From contig JADHZB010001682.1 in assembly GCA_015657535.1 (NCBI GenBank), forward strand, positions 39,471 to 103,470: a DNA stretch of 64,000 nucleotides, in the 5' to 3' direction. The notes below the pieces were generated by a model. It saw only the letters and a program-made list of their open reading frames with translations, searched no databases and was not told where the DNA came from. Position numbers and translations under genes: made by a program. This DNA is from Nephromyces sp. MM_2019. Its lineage: Eukaryota; Apicomplexa; Aconoidasida; Nephromycida. Positions 11,979 to 23,399 of this stretch are shown here, in pieces; the stretch's first letter is position 1, and the number at the start of each line of letters is the position of its first letter.

Positions 11979-14900
11979 TTTGTATATCCTCTACTGAATG
12001 ATATTAATATCTGATTCGTGCTGTTCCAGGAAAAGATTCTGATTAGCAGGCTGAAAAATAAGCACCGTGAGTTACCGTGCACTAGGTCAAAAAAGTTTCA
12101 ATATGGGAAACAAAATTGCCTATATATTAAAACAAAGATAACAGTCACCACACGTCACTTCCATCGCATGAGCATCTTGCATATACAAGCTACATAGCCT
12201 CATAGAAAGGTCGAAACCGACGTTTTACGTTATTTATGCCTTAACAAAGCTGGGAAAGTGTCCGCAGCATTATAGAGCCCAACGCTGTTGTCTCGAATGC
12301 CGCAAAACAATGTCTGCAAGCACAATTTTCCTTCTTGCGATAAACTCTGTGACCTTTGCTATGCTTTAACCATTTTGGAAACTTGCATTTAACTCAAGAA
12401 TGAGACAGTAAACACAAAAAATCATGAATGCTTTTCGTTCTTCATAAGTTGGCATATTCTGCGGAGCAAGCTATTTTGCGATTGTGAAGACGAGATAAGG
12501 AATTGTAGATCTCAGCTTACAGTAAGGGCCCTAGGAAAATGTACCCAGCAATGTGCATCCGATTCTTCCAGCGCCAACTTGATTTCAGTGGGGCAGCTCG
12601 TCCCCACTTGGTGGCCCTTTGAATATATACATTTCAAGCAATAGAAAATGCTTCCGTCGCTCCCCTTACCCTTACCAGGCAGTCTTACAGTACCAAGGAT
12701 TACGCTTTCGCTGGTGTGCCATAACGGGATGACCCGGGCACTTCGTTACCAGCGGTGCAGCGGATTTTTATCTAGCGATCACGCGCCTATCGTCATTGTA
12801 GAAGGCGATTACTGCTATTACCGTCTAATTGATAGCGGCACGTAGGACAATTCCTGACGTAAGGGTACAAAGGAGAATAATCAACTGGGCGGCAATATTA
12901 TATTTTGGGGGCTGGTATCTAGAAATATTAGAACCACGATACGATCTTCGGAAATTATCAACTTTAGAAATGCTATCTTTACCCCTTGTAATTCATCGCA
13001 GCGAAAAATATCCTCACGGATATTGACATGGCAAACTTTAGTATATATGGAGCACAATCTCAGTTTATATTGTATTTATCCTTTGGGTGATATGAAGTAT
13101 GGCAGCAGTAAGGCATTTTCAAGACGGCGGTCATCCGTTATCATGTAAGTAGAGATCATTGCTATAGTGATAAAAAAAATTAATAACTTAAAAAACCAAA
13201 TTACAATGCAAAAAGTTGGTAAATTTCTTCACACCCACCGGAGATTCGTGGGAAACTCTATTCAACCTGACACTTGCGGTGAAGGAGTTGAAAAAATCTG
13301 CTTAGAACTCTTAAAGTTGTCTCTCTGTAGATTTCGGCAGAGGAGTCAAGTGATTCGAAATACTTTTACGTCAATTTGTTATATTTAAGCTCACAAGCAC
13401 GATTTTAAAGTGTAAATTTTATGCTCTCGATGCTAAAGATAGTCTTCTATGGATTCAAATTAAAAAAAAATTTTAAAAGCGAATGTTACCTTCATGCTAA
13501 AAACGCATGAGTAGATATAAGTCATCGCAAAATGAGCTTCACGAAAAAATAGCACTTTCCTTGCAAGGTATAAAAGTCATGGACCTTCCCATGAACATCT
13601 TTTGACTACAACAAATGAAGTAACGAGCTTTCTTTATTTCGCCTCATGTGCCGCTTAGTATTTTTTATTTTTTAAGTCTTTGTATATATTTCTACTTAAT
13701 TAACAATACTAATTTCATAAAGTCACATACTTATTATTATTTTTTTGCACCACATGCAATACTATACAAGTAATGCGACAATTGCCTTGCAAAAATATAT
13801 CGAAATAAGAAAACGACACGGTAGTACATGAGAGGTCTGTTCTCAAGCCTTTTCTTATGAAATAATAATTACCTAAGTAGAATATTACTCCATGTCTCCA
13901 ATACGATATCTCCGCATAGACTCGTGAAAATAAGGCGTTTTGAATGGTAAGATAGTTCAGATTGTGTTTTTACACAAAGGGGTACGTTGGGGAGGCTATA
14001 AGACTACCTATAAACAGACGCGGGTTCAATGCTGTAAAGCTTTTATCTAGGTATTTTTAGATTCTAGTGTTGGCCATATTTTTAAAGAATGAGAAGAAAG
14101 AGACTATAACAAATTAATGGGGAATGCACTTTTGACTGCCAATAAACTTAAATTTTCTTACTAGTTGTGGTTAGGCGTGTAAAAAGAAAACTGCTAAATA
14201 AGATATGCTACTGTTGGTGATAAGGAATCTAGGAAAGTTTCCCTTCAGCAAAGCAGCGGCTGAAATTATTCCTGAGTTTATGAACTACTCCTTATTGTAG
14301 CTTGCTCTGGCTTTTCGAAAGCATGAGTACCTGGAAGTTGTCTTTGATTTAGAGTACACACAGCGATAGTTTCAGAAACTGAACAGTCTAGCTGAGAGTG
14401 GAATTTTTTAGGTTCTTTTTTTCTACATGTAAAATTTTCTAGCGCTGATTTAGTGAGTCAAGCGACTTACTAGTCATGCTACTCCAGTTTACTGACCTTG
14501 AATGAACCTCCTTAGAAAGGGATCGCTATGCATCTTCTAGCTGTAGAGAGCTTGAGGAAATTTTTAACACACTAGCTATAATTTTATATTATAAAGCCTT
14601 CAATTGTAGTTACTCTCAATTATCTCAACGACGAAGATTGCTGGAGGTACTAACCCAGGCGCGAATTTTTTATTCATGGCGGAAATATATCTCCCAGCAA
14701 CGTCTAACCTCTAGATATATACCGTTTAGCCTTTTATCGAGCCGTAATCTGAGATTCTGAAGGATGTCAAATGTAATTGAGCCAAAACTAATGCATAAAA
14801 AGTGTCCTCCGTACTGTGGTGTTCTTCCCACCGTTAGCATCACAGCACATTTTGACAAAGGGGTGAAGCCCTAAATGAGACTTCAAAAGAACTCTATTCT

Positions 14901-15190
14901 ACCTTTTGCTTTCAAATTTGGGAGACATATGCACAAAGCTAGTTTTATTGGGGAAAAAAATGGTGATACTGTGCTGTAATTTAGGCACTTCATCAGGGAG
15001 CTGAGACGGATGGCGTATGCAGCATTAATAACGGAGCAAAGCTGTGAATAGAATATAATTGTACTCTATGATAGGAATCCATATTAATGGATTACAAGAC
15101 GCAACATCAGGTTTCTTATTTTTAAAATCGTTGTCGCCATCTTTTTACATCTTACTGCTCTGCGGTAAGAGCAAGCCTAAGGGGCCTCCA
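11979..15190. other. 3.2-kb stretch without a supported gene
   Basis: It lies between the divergent TLC gene (-) and the 15199 gene (+), so both promoters should be here, though I recognise no promoter motif. Open frames at 12648-12845, 12829-13026, 13167-13388 and 14670-14858 (-) are short and have no hydrophobic pattern, domain or splice partner that I could find. Confidence 0.45.
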
Positions 15191-15198
15191 ATGACAAA

Positions 15199-16642
15199 AT
15201 GATACAGGCTTCAAAGGCTAAAGTAATAGCTGCTTATCACGTCAAAAGTGTGGAAGCACGTTATTTAGAAGTCCAGTATTTCCTTTCGGTTTTCAACAGG
15301 ATAAGTGCATTAGCTGGGTTATTGGCTGGATTCTCCGCGACTTCTTTGGCATCAAGAGAAAGTAAGTCAAAGAAGACTACTATATATTGCTAATCACACA
15401 AGGAAACTTCACGGGTTGTTGTCACCTCCCTTTGAGATTTTTTTGTGCTAACGCTTAGGGCTTTTTATAAATTTTTTACTTGAGGCTTTTTTTCGCAGTG
15501 GATCCCTTTATTATCTCAGCACTAGGGTAACTTTTCTCTATGGGATACCCTCACATGCCAATATATGAAAAATAATTATTTGCTGAACTAAACGATACTT
15601 ACAAAACTAAACCCATCAGTTTGCAAACGTACATGCCGAAATATTTCTATGGAATTTGCCTTCACCATGAAAACTCAATAGAAATTTGATTGGTATGAAT
15701 CTCGTATACATCGTAGAATGTTGTTAAACAGAGCTGATGCTAGTTTCATTATTGTCATTCTTTGCAGTAATTAAAGGTACCCTCTTTCAGTTGATCTATA
15801 CTGTTTCTACTGGAGCTACTTTAGGCTTTATGCTTGTAGTGTTGCTAATATCTAGCCTTTGCACCATGTGGGGACCGGGAAAAGCTCTCCGCAGCAGTAC
15901 GTCAGACTCAGTCACATCGGCAGTGCAAGTTATGGACAAATCCGTTGACCGATGCTTTTGGTATTAAAACAGCGTGGCGACCTTTTTTTTGCTGTTCACG
16001 GTATATTTACGAAACAAAAATGTGACTAAACGTATACGCACCAAAATGTACTGTGCTATATACCCATGCTATGGACTGTACATAATTCAAAGTTTCTTTC
16101 AATTTGTGCTTAAATTGAAAAAGAAATATTCTGCTTAAGTTGAAGCTTGGTTAACATATGGGTCCCCAAAAATATGAACTTATAAGATTTTGAAGTTATT
16201 TGCTCCATACTCAACGTGGCTGAAACTCCTATTGTGAAAAATATCGGGCGCAGAGTTAGAGAAACCCAGCTTGATTTATTGGACGAATCGAATGGCTGAA
16301 TAAACATGATAAAATGATGTCCTACTATTTGCGCTGGTTACTAAATAGATTTAACGTGATGTCAACTTGTTTTCTTTCAGGTATTTTTCCATAGGACTAG
16401 GGTGTTACCTGGTATCCTCCTTGCTTTCAGTGGTTAAAAACTTTTCTTTGTTTGCTGGTTTCCTGGCATTAGGAGTCATTTGCTACGGTGCCACGAAAAT
16501 ATATGGAGCCTCAAGGATAATCTTTGCCTCACTAACCCCGGGAAAGCCGACATCAGGAGAGATGCGAGGAGTGCCTACCGGTAGCCTGGCCGGTTCGAAT
16601 TCGATTGGAAAAGAGAGAAATAATACTGAGTTATGTGAATAG
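15199..16642 (+). CDS. Four-helix membrane protein, weakly ORAI (CRAC channel)-like, 205 aa
   Basis: Exons 15199-15361, 15768-15960 and 16381-16642 join in phases 1 and 2 (donors GTAAGT and GTATTA; acceptors TTTGCAG and TTTCAG), giving 618 nt with stop. Four hydrophobic segments lie near residues 30-50 (RISALAGLLAGFSATSLA), 60-88 (ending SSLCTMWGPGKALR), 119-137 and 142-160. A short polar C-tail follows. The SALxxGF stretch in helix 1, the four-helix plan and the GPGxALR turn after helix 2 recall ORAI-like proteins that I remember from other protists. ORAI forms a store-operated calcium channel. The resemblance is partial: I see no clear pore glutamate in an ORAI context, so the channel role is tentative. 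The upstream ATG at 15191 is closed at once by TGA, which supports 15199 as the start. Confidence 0.6.
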
Positions 16643-16963
16643 CTCACGCATAAGTGGGTATACACACTCCTCTATCACTTCTTAAGCGGGGTTGAAACTA
16701 GGATGAGATTGCACAGTGAAGTATTCAAATTCAAAAGGCAGGCAAACTATATCGCAGCAAAAGTTGTCCGGAAGCCACGTTTTAAGGCCTAGGTAGATAC
16801 ATTTGGATATAAGTATGAATGTGAAGCTGGGCTAAGCTGCCTTTATAAATACTTTTATGGGCAACAAACAATTTCTCCTCTGAAACCAATAGTAACCCAG
16901 ATGGAACAGCAAACTAGTAATGAGAATTTTCATATTACCTTGCCGAAATAAAATTTTGGCATT

Positions 16964-18401
16964 TAGTGTAGCCCTATTAAAGTAATGACATTGCCTAAAA
17001 GTAAAAGTATACTGAAATATAGCATACCCCGGAAGTTTTGAAATTCGGTCTCAGACGCACGAGCAGCAGAGCAAATGAGGATCGAATGGATAAGTAGCTT
17101 ATTGGTAACTGAGTCCCACTTTTGAATGAAAGTTTTAGCATGCCTGAATACCTGCTTTGGATCAGGCATGGTTTTAGATACTGCTAATTTCAAGGTGCTT
17201 TCTTGGCGTTAGTTTAATCATCACGCTTGCACATACTACTTAGTTTCTTTGTTTAGCCCATCATGCCTCATCGCTTTAATTATAAATATGTTATGTAAAT
17301 TTTGTATATAACAAGACTCTTAAATAAGTCTCGCCGTAATCATTGTTAAATCCGTTAATTGCTGAAACCAATGACTTTCTATTGCCTTAATGGCACCTAA
17401 GCGGCTTTTAAGTGACTGCTAACAAGAACGAATCAGTCTAATATGTTCAGCTTTCTGTTTATATCCGTAAATCTTGACGCCACCTGAATGCGCCGCAATA
17501 CTTCTATTTTTAAACCTTGTTGCAGCTCTGCCGGCTTACATCTATTAAGTCCTTCATTGTGGTGCGAAACTGCGACTTGTCAGGCAAGGTGTGTTCCTAA
17601 CTAATAATCATAGTTTGAGAGACTGCATGTATATTGAGCAATGATAAGCTACCTCCTTCTCCTTTCCTTCATCTGTGTTTGCTGCAATTTCGGAGTCGTC
17701 GTTCTCTTCGCCCTTAAGAAAGTATGCCAGAGTATTAGAACAATGTATTTTTATAGCTGTGATTTTAAGGTACCTGGTCCAGCTCTTCAAACTCCCCCAT
17801 CTCTATAGGTAGATCAGAAGCTGCCCTGTTTTGCGTATGCCTCACAAATTGCACTTACTTTTGGCTTCATTTTCCTTATACTCATTTTCTTCCTCTCTAA
17901 TATTGGCTGTGTTGTAATATAGAAAGTGGACAGCGAGAGTTTAGCTCACCTCTTCCTCGCATCCTTTATCTGATGGATGATTTTGGCAATTAAGTACGTC
18001 TAGTAGAAGCAATGCTTTGCAATTAACGTACATATTGTCCTGCTTCCTCATCCTCATCCCCATCATCCATGGATTCATTAGAAAAATTAGTGGCGTCTAC
18101 AGGCATACTCATTTTTTTGTAATCAATTTTTTGTTACTTTGATGACTATAGGTGTGGCTTAACACCTATCCTTACTTTCTTCATCCATATCATCCTCGTT
18201 TTCTAATTCATCCGCATTGGTTTTTTCTGCCTTGTATTGCGTGGTGGGACCTGCTGTAGCTTCAGGATCTTTTAAGATACTGGCAGAGTTCAGCAGTAAA
18301 CTTGAATCAGGATCTCGAAGACTTAAGCCATGACAAAGGAGACCATCCCCAAATCCCGATACAAGAATGAAAAGTAGGGCTAATAGGTTCCACCTCTTCA
18401 T
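16964..18401 (-). CDS. Secreted/membrane acidic protein assembled from micro-exons
   Basis: Exon 1 (18401-18176) starts with a clear signal peptide (MKRWNLLALLFILVSGFGDG) and ends acidic (NEDDMDEE). Candidate downstream exons on the minus strand: 18096-18032 (DDGDEDEEAG); about 17990-17950 (CEEE); 17906-17859 (REEENEYKENEAK); 17802-17774 (29 nt, KMGEFEELDQ); 17712-17653 (GEENDDSEIAANTDEG); and 17151 to about 17031 (RHAKTFIQKWDSVTNK), which may run on into a hydrophobic C-terminus before a stop at 16963-16965. Introns are only about 45-120 nt, apart from the last one (about 500 nt). Exons 17906, 17802 and 17712 join in phase (1, 0). The exit phase of 18032 (0) does not match the entry of 17990 or 17906 (1), so the model is incomplete or alternatively spliced. 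If the last donor is skipped, the gene stops at 17608. Function unknown. Confidence 0.5.
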
Positions 18402-18409
18402 TTTGTTAA

Positions 18410-20880
18410 CCTTTTATCAGCGAACGGATAGTCAGATCGAAAACGTGACTGGAATAATCGTTTCGACTGCTAAAAAATATTAATTGAATCGCAAGTGTAG
18501 CGTTTATGGTAATACATGTGCCGGGTCACTAACATAACAAAAAGTTTTTGCACAACTCGCTTAACACCTTTTAATACTTAGTGCTACTGGCTAATTGTAT
18601 AGTTTTCCAACATGCAAACCTGAACACTCTGCTTTAAAAAAAATCAAAATTTAATTTGGCATGGCTTTTTTAATTTCGTAATGCTGGTCTAGCGCTTGAT
18701 ACTTGACTTCTTTTGTGTACGTACAACGGTACTACAGGTGTTGGGCATTTTTAGCAGGCATTATCAAGTTACTTAGGCGAAGAACATAGCACAAGGTATT
18801 AGTGGTTATTTAGGAGACAAACTTATTTAGCTGATTCTTTGATTTCATCAAAAGGCACTTCGAAATGCTTGTAGTATGAAGTTGGAACTTACGTATAGGT
18901 TTATAAGCGTGTTTACTCATTTGAACAGTTGATTGTAGAAGCTAACATTGCTTATATTTTCTTTACGCCACTTATGAATAATCCCATACAGTGAGCAAGT
19001 GCATAAACTACGAAAATGTGAAAGTCTAAGCTGAGCGGCATGAATGGAGCAAATTGCGCAGTATCAATCTAGGTTTCACCATGGAACTATTTCATTAGGT
19101 AAAGCTTTTCGTGTGTTTATGTATTTGCATGGCAACAATTAATTCAAAACTAGAAAACTCCCTGAGTCAGACTAGTAGCCACGAGTTGCAACAGGAGCAG
19201 CACATTGAATTTCGTGACCTTTTTAGGAAGATGCAATATATAATGTGAGAGCTAAATGAAGCTTCAGGTGGTAGAAACTTTTTTTTGATTAAAATTTTTT
19301 TCCGAAGTCTTGCTTTTGCGACAACGAATGCTTTGCCTTTAGGCTTCTCTAATTGCCATGTCAACCATGAAGCTTCTAAAAAACTCAAAAAATAGAGTCC
19401 AGCCTTTTATGATTCTTCTGAAGTGAATGCAAAGCTAGTTCAGCTTCGCGTGATAATAGCCGTATGCAAAGCAAGTAAATTCGAACGGTTCATTGAAAAA
19501 AAAAATCTTTTCAAAATGGTAATAGTAAATTGGTCGTTTTGAAAAAAGCATTAGCATCTTAAAAAAAGGAGATTTTTCTGTACTATTTTTTTTAACTCAT
19601 AAAACCAAACAATACTCCGCAAAATTTGCGTGGAATTAAGTCGGCCAGATTTTTGTATGCGAAAAAATTTAGTGATAACGCGGTTTATTGATGTGCATAT
19701 GTGCCATGTCCCTAATGAGATATCAAATGAACAATCAGATTCTAAAATTATACATCTACATTACCGATCAATACTGTAATAATGAGAAGCCTTCAATTTT
19801 GTATTATAAAAAGTATGTACGGATGGTAGTGTTCATATATTGAGCTGAGTTACAGCTCTGCTACGTTGATATTTTTTAAGGCTTCACAAGTACATTCTGA
19901 TCCATATTACTATAGCTTAACTCTACATATCTGACAGTAGAGCTACGCATTTTTGGCTTGTTTTTTGGGTTGCAGCTGCTTTGTTTACATCAAGCTTGGT
20001 AGTAACTAAATGATGCTGTGCGGCATATATGAGAATCTTTTAGAAGTAGTTTTTCGGCCATAACACCCAGTTTGAAGTAGTGTCACTGGTAGGTATGCCT
20101 CATAAGTTACCTTACAACTTTGATACTCTCGATGTAATGTTAACAAGGTCCCAAGCAAAGGTGCCTATTGTTATAGTGACTAATTTAGCTCGTAATTTAT
20201 TTTACCTTGCTGAGATCACTGCGAGCAAAACTCGCTCGCCTTGCCTATTATTTTGCCGTGAAGTATTGATACAGATCCTTGATCAAACCCCCGGACAAGA
20301 AAGCGTGCTTATCTTGTTTTGAAGTAGTCGATACCTTTTGCTTGCTGTTATCATGAAAAGACTATTTCGTTTGTTTTACCTTTGAATAAAAAGACCTCTC
20401 CAAAGGTTCGAGTTGCGGTTGGGCCCATCGCCCGAAGATTCCAATGGTATGCTACCGAGACGAGGTAGCAGTGACAGGTAGGTGGAGTTTTAGTCACGCG
20501 CTCAGCTAGTCAACTCTAGTCCTACAGTACTAATATAGGTATTCGTTGGATGTCACTCTTTTGTACGTAAACCCAGTGTGTGAGATCACATCAACCGGGG
20601 AAACTTCGGACTTTGAAGAGGAGCAGCTCTCTATGCTTTTAATCTAATCGTTTGCTGTATTGCACACCTTTTGGAAGATTAAAGCTCGCTTCATGTCATT
20701 AAGCATTCTGCAATGTTGGGCGATAACAGGTTTGTGTGACATTGTAGACCTTGCATAACTTGCATGTGCGGTAAAACCTGTGTAAGTATTCGTGGGTTTC
20801 AAGGCACCAAAATTTCCCTGCTATGATGCTTACTACTTCAGGCGGGCCTGCTCGTGCTGAAGCGAAAGGGTGATAACATT
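18410..20880. other. Intergenic stretch, no gene seen
   Basis: The open frames here (for example 19167-19388 minus and 20080-20322 plus) are short, unspliced and without recognisable features. The DUF4211 gene starts at the right border. Confidence 0.45.
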
Positions 20881-20885
20881 GGAAA

Positions 20886-23399
20886 ATGTCTTGTGAACTG
20901 AAGACTGAAGCCCCTGGTACTTCTGCATGGAGTAGTAGCGATGCTGAAGACAGCGAGAAAGAATATTACAAGTTTCGCATACGAAATACCAGGAAAAAAT
21001 TTGGTTTTCAGGATGGTTCTGCTTCCGTGATGCTCAATGCAGAGGAGAGCAACAATTCCTCCTATGAAAAAATATCGTTGGCCCCAGGCCCTTTGAATGT
21101 TGCTCCAAAGATTAGAGATGGAGATACACTGCAAGATTCTTATCTCCCTGAAAATGCAAAGGGAAGGATTAGCGGAAGACTTCGTAGGAACGTTTCTGCA
21201 GCTCAGAACGAATTACCAGAACTTCCAATTAACGTAGATTCTACAGATGTAACCCCTGCAGAAACTAATGCTGAGGGAGCATATAGTAGAAACCCCGGTC
21301 GCGTTAAGAGCTCTGAGAGGAAGCGGCGCTTTTCTGCTCTAGCTCGTCGCATTAGAAATTTCAAAAATAAAAATTTTTCCGACGAAAGTGCTTCTGAAGA
21401 TTCTGAGACTACACTGGATAATATGAGTCCCTTTCTGAGTTCTTACCCTACCCGTTTTCAATTGCAAACGCGCAGTAAGTTGAAATTTTTGGCATTTTCC
21501 AATGATTGGTACGGAGATAAAAGTGAGGTTATAGATAACGGTGTTGCTGCAGGTTTAGCTGAAGAGAGTGGAATGAGCGATTTTATACACGACGAAGAAG
21601 TTAGATGTGATGAAGACACAGAAAGCGAAGTAGCTTCGACTTCTCAAGAGGAAGCTGAATATCTAGAAAGTCCTTCGAGTCATTCTGTTGCTACTAGCGA
21701 GGAAAATGACGCCGAAGAGTTGTTTTATCATCACAGGTTTTATAGAGAGGATTCTCCAACCCATACAATTTTTTTAGGATCTCTATCTTTCCATGCAGCG
21801 TTTATGAAGTATATAGAATACCTTGCCCTGTGTTTAATTTCTCCCTCTTTAAGCTTTCCATTCCCAAGAGAGAGCAGTAGGAGGGTAAAGGGCTGCAAGA
21901 GACTCGATGAGGGCAGCTTTCACTTCGGATCTCATCAGCCTGCTATATCAAAGATTGAGAAGTACGTGCTTTCAAAGCGAGATATGTATGACACTAATCC
22001 GTTTCCTCGTGATTTTAAGCAAGCTGTGGGAAATCAGGTTTCATGTAGCATCTATGATTTAGGAACAACCGTGATTGAAGACAAGTGCATTGTCTGTAAC
22101 AACCCCCTGCATGTTCCGAATTGCCTTGTGCTCGAAGGAAGAAGTTGTGACTCCTTCGATATTTGGAACGGAAACTACAGATTATGGCATAATGCCATGC
22201 AACTCCCTTGGATTGGCTCCAAATTTTTCCCTGAATTTGAAGACCCTCTCTCCAGCCGGAGGCGTGGTGCTTTGAAGGGCAGGAAAATGAAGGCAATACT
22301 CTCTCACAGTTTCGATGCTAGCCCGGCTTCTCCGCAATCTTCCAGTAAGAAATTTTTTTCCTATGAGCAAAATGGCAGAAAATTTTCTTCGAAAACTGTC
22401 GATTATGACGTAGAGGCTCCTGAAAAATGTTTATCGCAGAGCAGTTCTAGCAAAATTAATGGAATACGAAAATCTGCTCGCTTAGGGGGAAAAAGCACAC
22501 AAGTTACAAGTTCGAAGGAGGACTTTGAGAAAAAAGATGCTCCTGGCAATCAAATCTCTGATACTGATGTGCAAGAGAACTTGAAAAGAATAATGATTGA
22601 AAAATCTTCGAAAAAATTCACTAGATTGCGAAGGTGTTCACTTGAGGCTGAGCATAGCGAAGGAGAATTGCCAAGCACTGACTCTTCTCTCTCCGAACGA
22701 GTCGATGCTAGTGACAAAAAAGCTGAATATCCAGCTTGCCAAAATAAAAAGAAGGGCTTGAAAATGTGGAGGTGTAGACATAGGGGCATATCGGAAGAAG
22801 ATTCCGATGATATAATTGAAGAAACTGAGTTCATTGAGAACTCTCATGGGCAAGTGTTAACTCATTTGGAAGCCACTGATTCTGGAAAACAATGTTCCTC
22901 GAAAGGTAGTCAAGCTGAACTTGTCGACAACATGCTTCCTAGTGAAGCTGCTTCCTACAGAAATGAACTTGATTTTTCAGAGGTTGAGATTAGTGGCTCT
23001 GAGGACTCAGATAGTGGTCCGATATTTTCCAATAAAGTTCAAGGCGCAAGAAATCGTTCGAGTGATGATAGCAATTGGCATAATATTTACAATGACCTCG
23101 ATGAAACCTCTCAGAATTTGTTGCAGGATAGCATGGTTCCATCTGGAAAGGTGGAGTTTATTATAGGCAGACACTGTGGCCGCCAAGCGATGATGTGGCA
23201 TACGCTGCAGTTCTTTAAATACAATCTATTAAGGGAGACATATAAGGGATTAAAAAAACTTTTAAAGGCGAAAGATACCCCTAAAGAGCCATTATTAGCT
23301 TGCCAGTTTGTGGGTGAACGGGTGGGCAATATGCATTTTCAGAGCTTTGAAAGCATAGTGATGAATGCTAATGTTCTAAAAAGGCAGCACCCCGACTAG
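20886..23399 (+). CDS. DUF4211 (CCDC82-like) protein, 837 aa, intronless
   Basis: One uninterrupted ORF. Residues 1-290 are Ser/Glu/Arg-rich and look disordered. From about residue 300 the sequence follows the DUF4211 pattern: AFMKYIEYLALCLISP, then ISKIEKYVLSKRDM, FPRDFKQAV and a zinc-knuckle-like CIVCN near 401-405. The closing part of DUF4211, normally a Gly-Arg-x-Cys-x-x-R-x-x-x-x-H block followed by an aromatic helix, appears only near 760-785 as GRHCGRQAMMWH and LQFFKYNLL. A Ser/Lys/Glu-rich insert of about 320 residues therefore splits the domain. DUF4211 occurs in animal CCDC82 and in fungal proteins. Its biochemical role is not established; the CxxC and basic regions suggest a nuclear, possibly nucleic-acid-linked function (inference). 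Domain call from memory of the family pattern. Confidence 0.78.
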   Translation: MSCELKTEAPGTSAWSSSDAEDSEKEYYKFRIRNTRKKFGFQDGSASVMLNAEESNNSSYEKISLAPGPLNVAPKIRDGDTLQDSYLPENAKGRISGRLRRNVSAAQNELPELPINVDSTDVTPAETNAEGAYSRNPGRVKSSERKRRFSALARRIRNFKNKNFSDESASEDSETTLDNMSPFLSSYPTRFQLQTRSKLKFLAFSNDWYGDKSEVIDNGVAAGLAEESGMSDFIHDEEVRCDEDTESEVASTSQEEAEYLESPSSHSVATSEENDAEELFYHHRFYREDSPTHTIFLGSLSFHAAFMKYIEYLALCLISPSLSFPFPRESSRRVKGCKRLDEGSFHFGSHQPAISKIEKYVLSKRDMYDTNPFPRDFKQAVGNQVSCSIYDLGTTVIEDKCIVCNNPLHVPNCLVLEGRSCDSFDIWNGNYRLWHNAMQLPWIGSKFFPEFEDPLSSRRRGALKGRKMKAILSHSFDASPASPQSSSKKFFSYEQNGRKFSSKTVDYDVEAPEKCLSQSSSSKINGIRKSARLGGKSTQVTSSKEDFEKKDAPGNQISDTDVQENLKRIMIEKSSKKFTRLRRCSLEAEHSEGELPSTDSSLSERVDASDKKAEYPACQNKKKGLKMWRCRHRGISEEDSDDIIEETEFIENSHGQVLTHLEATDSGKQCSSKGSQAELVDNMLPSEAASYRNELDFSEVEISGSEDSDSGPIFSNKVQGARNRSSDDSNWHNIYNDLDETSQNLLQDSMVPSGKVEFIIGRHCGRQAMMWHTLQFFKYNLLRETYKGLKKLLKAKDTPKEPLLACQFVGERVGNMHFQSFESIVMNANVLKRQHPD

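Noticed and set aside
12648..13026. Two adjoining plus-strand open frames in less AT-rich DNA
   Set aside because: No domain, no signal or membrane segment, and no splice partners; the length is compatible with chance.
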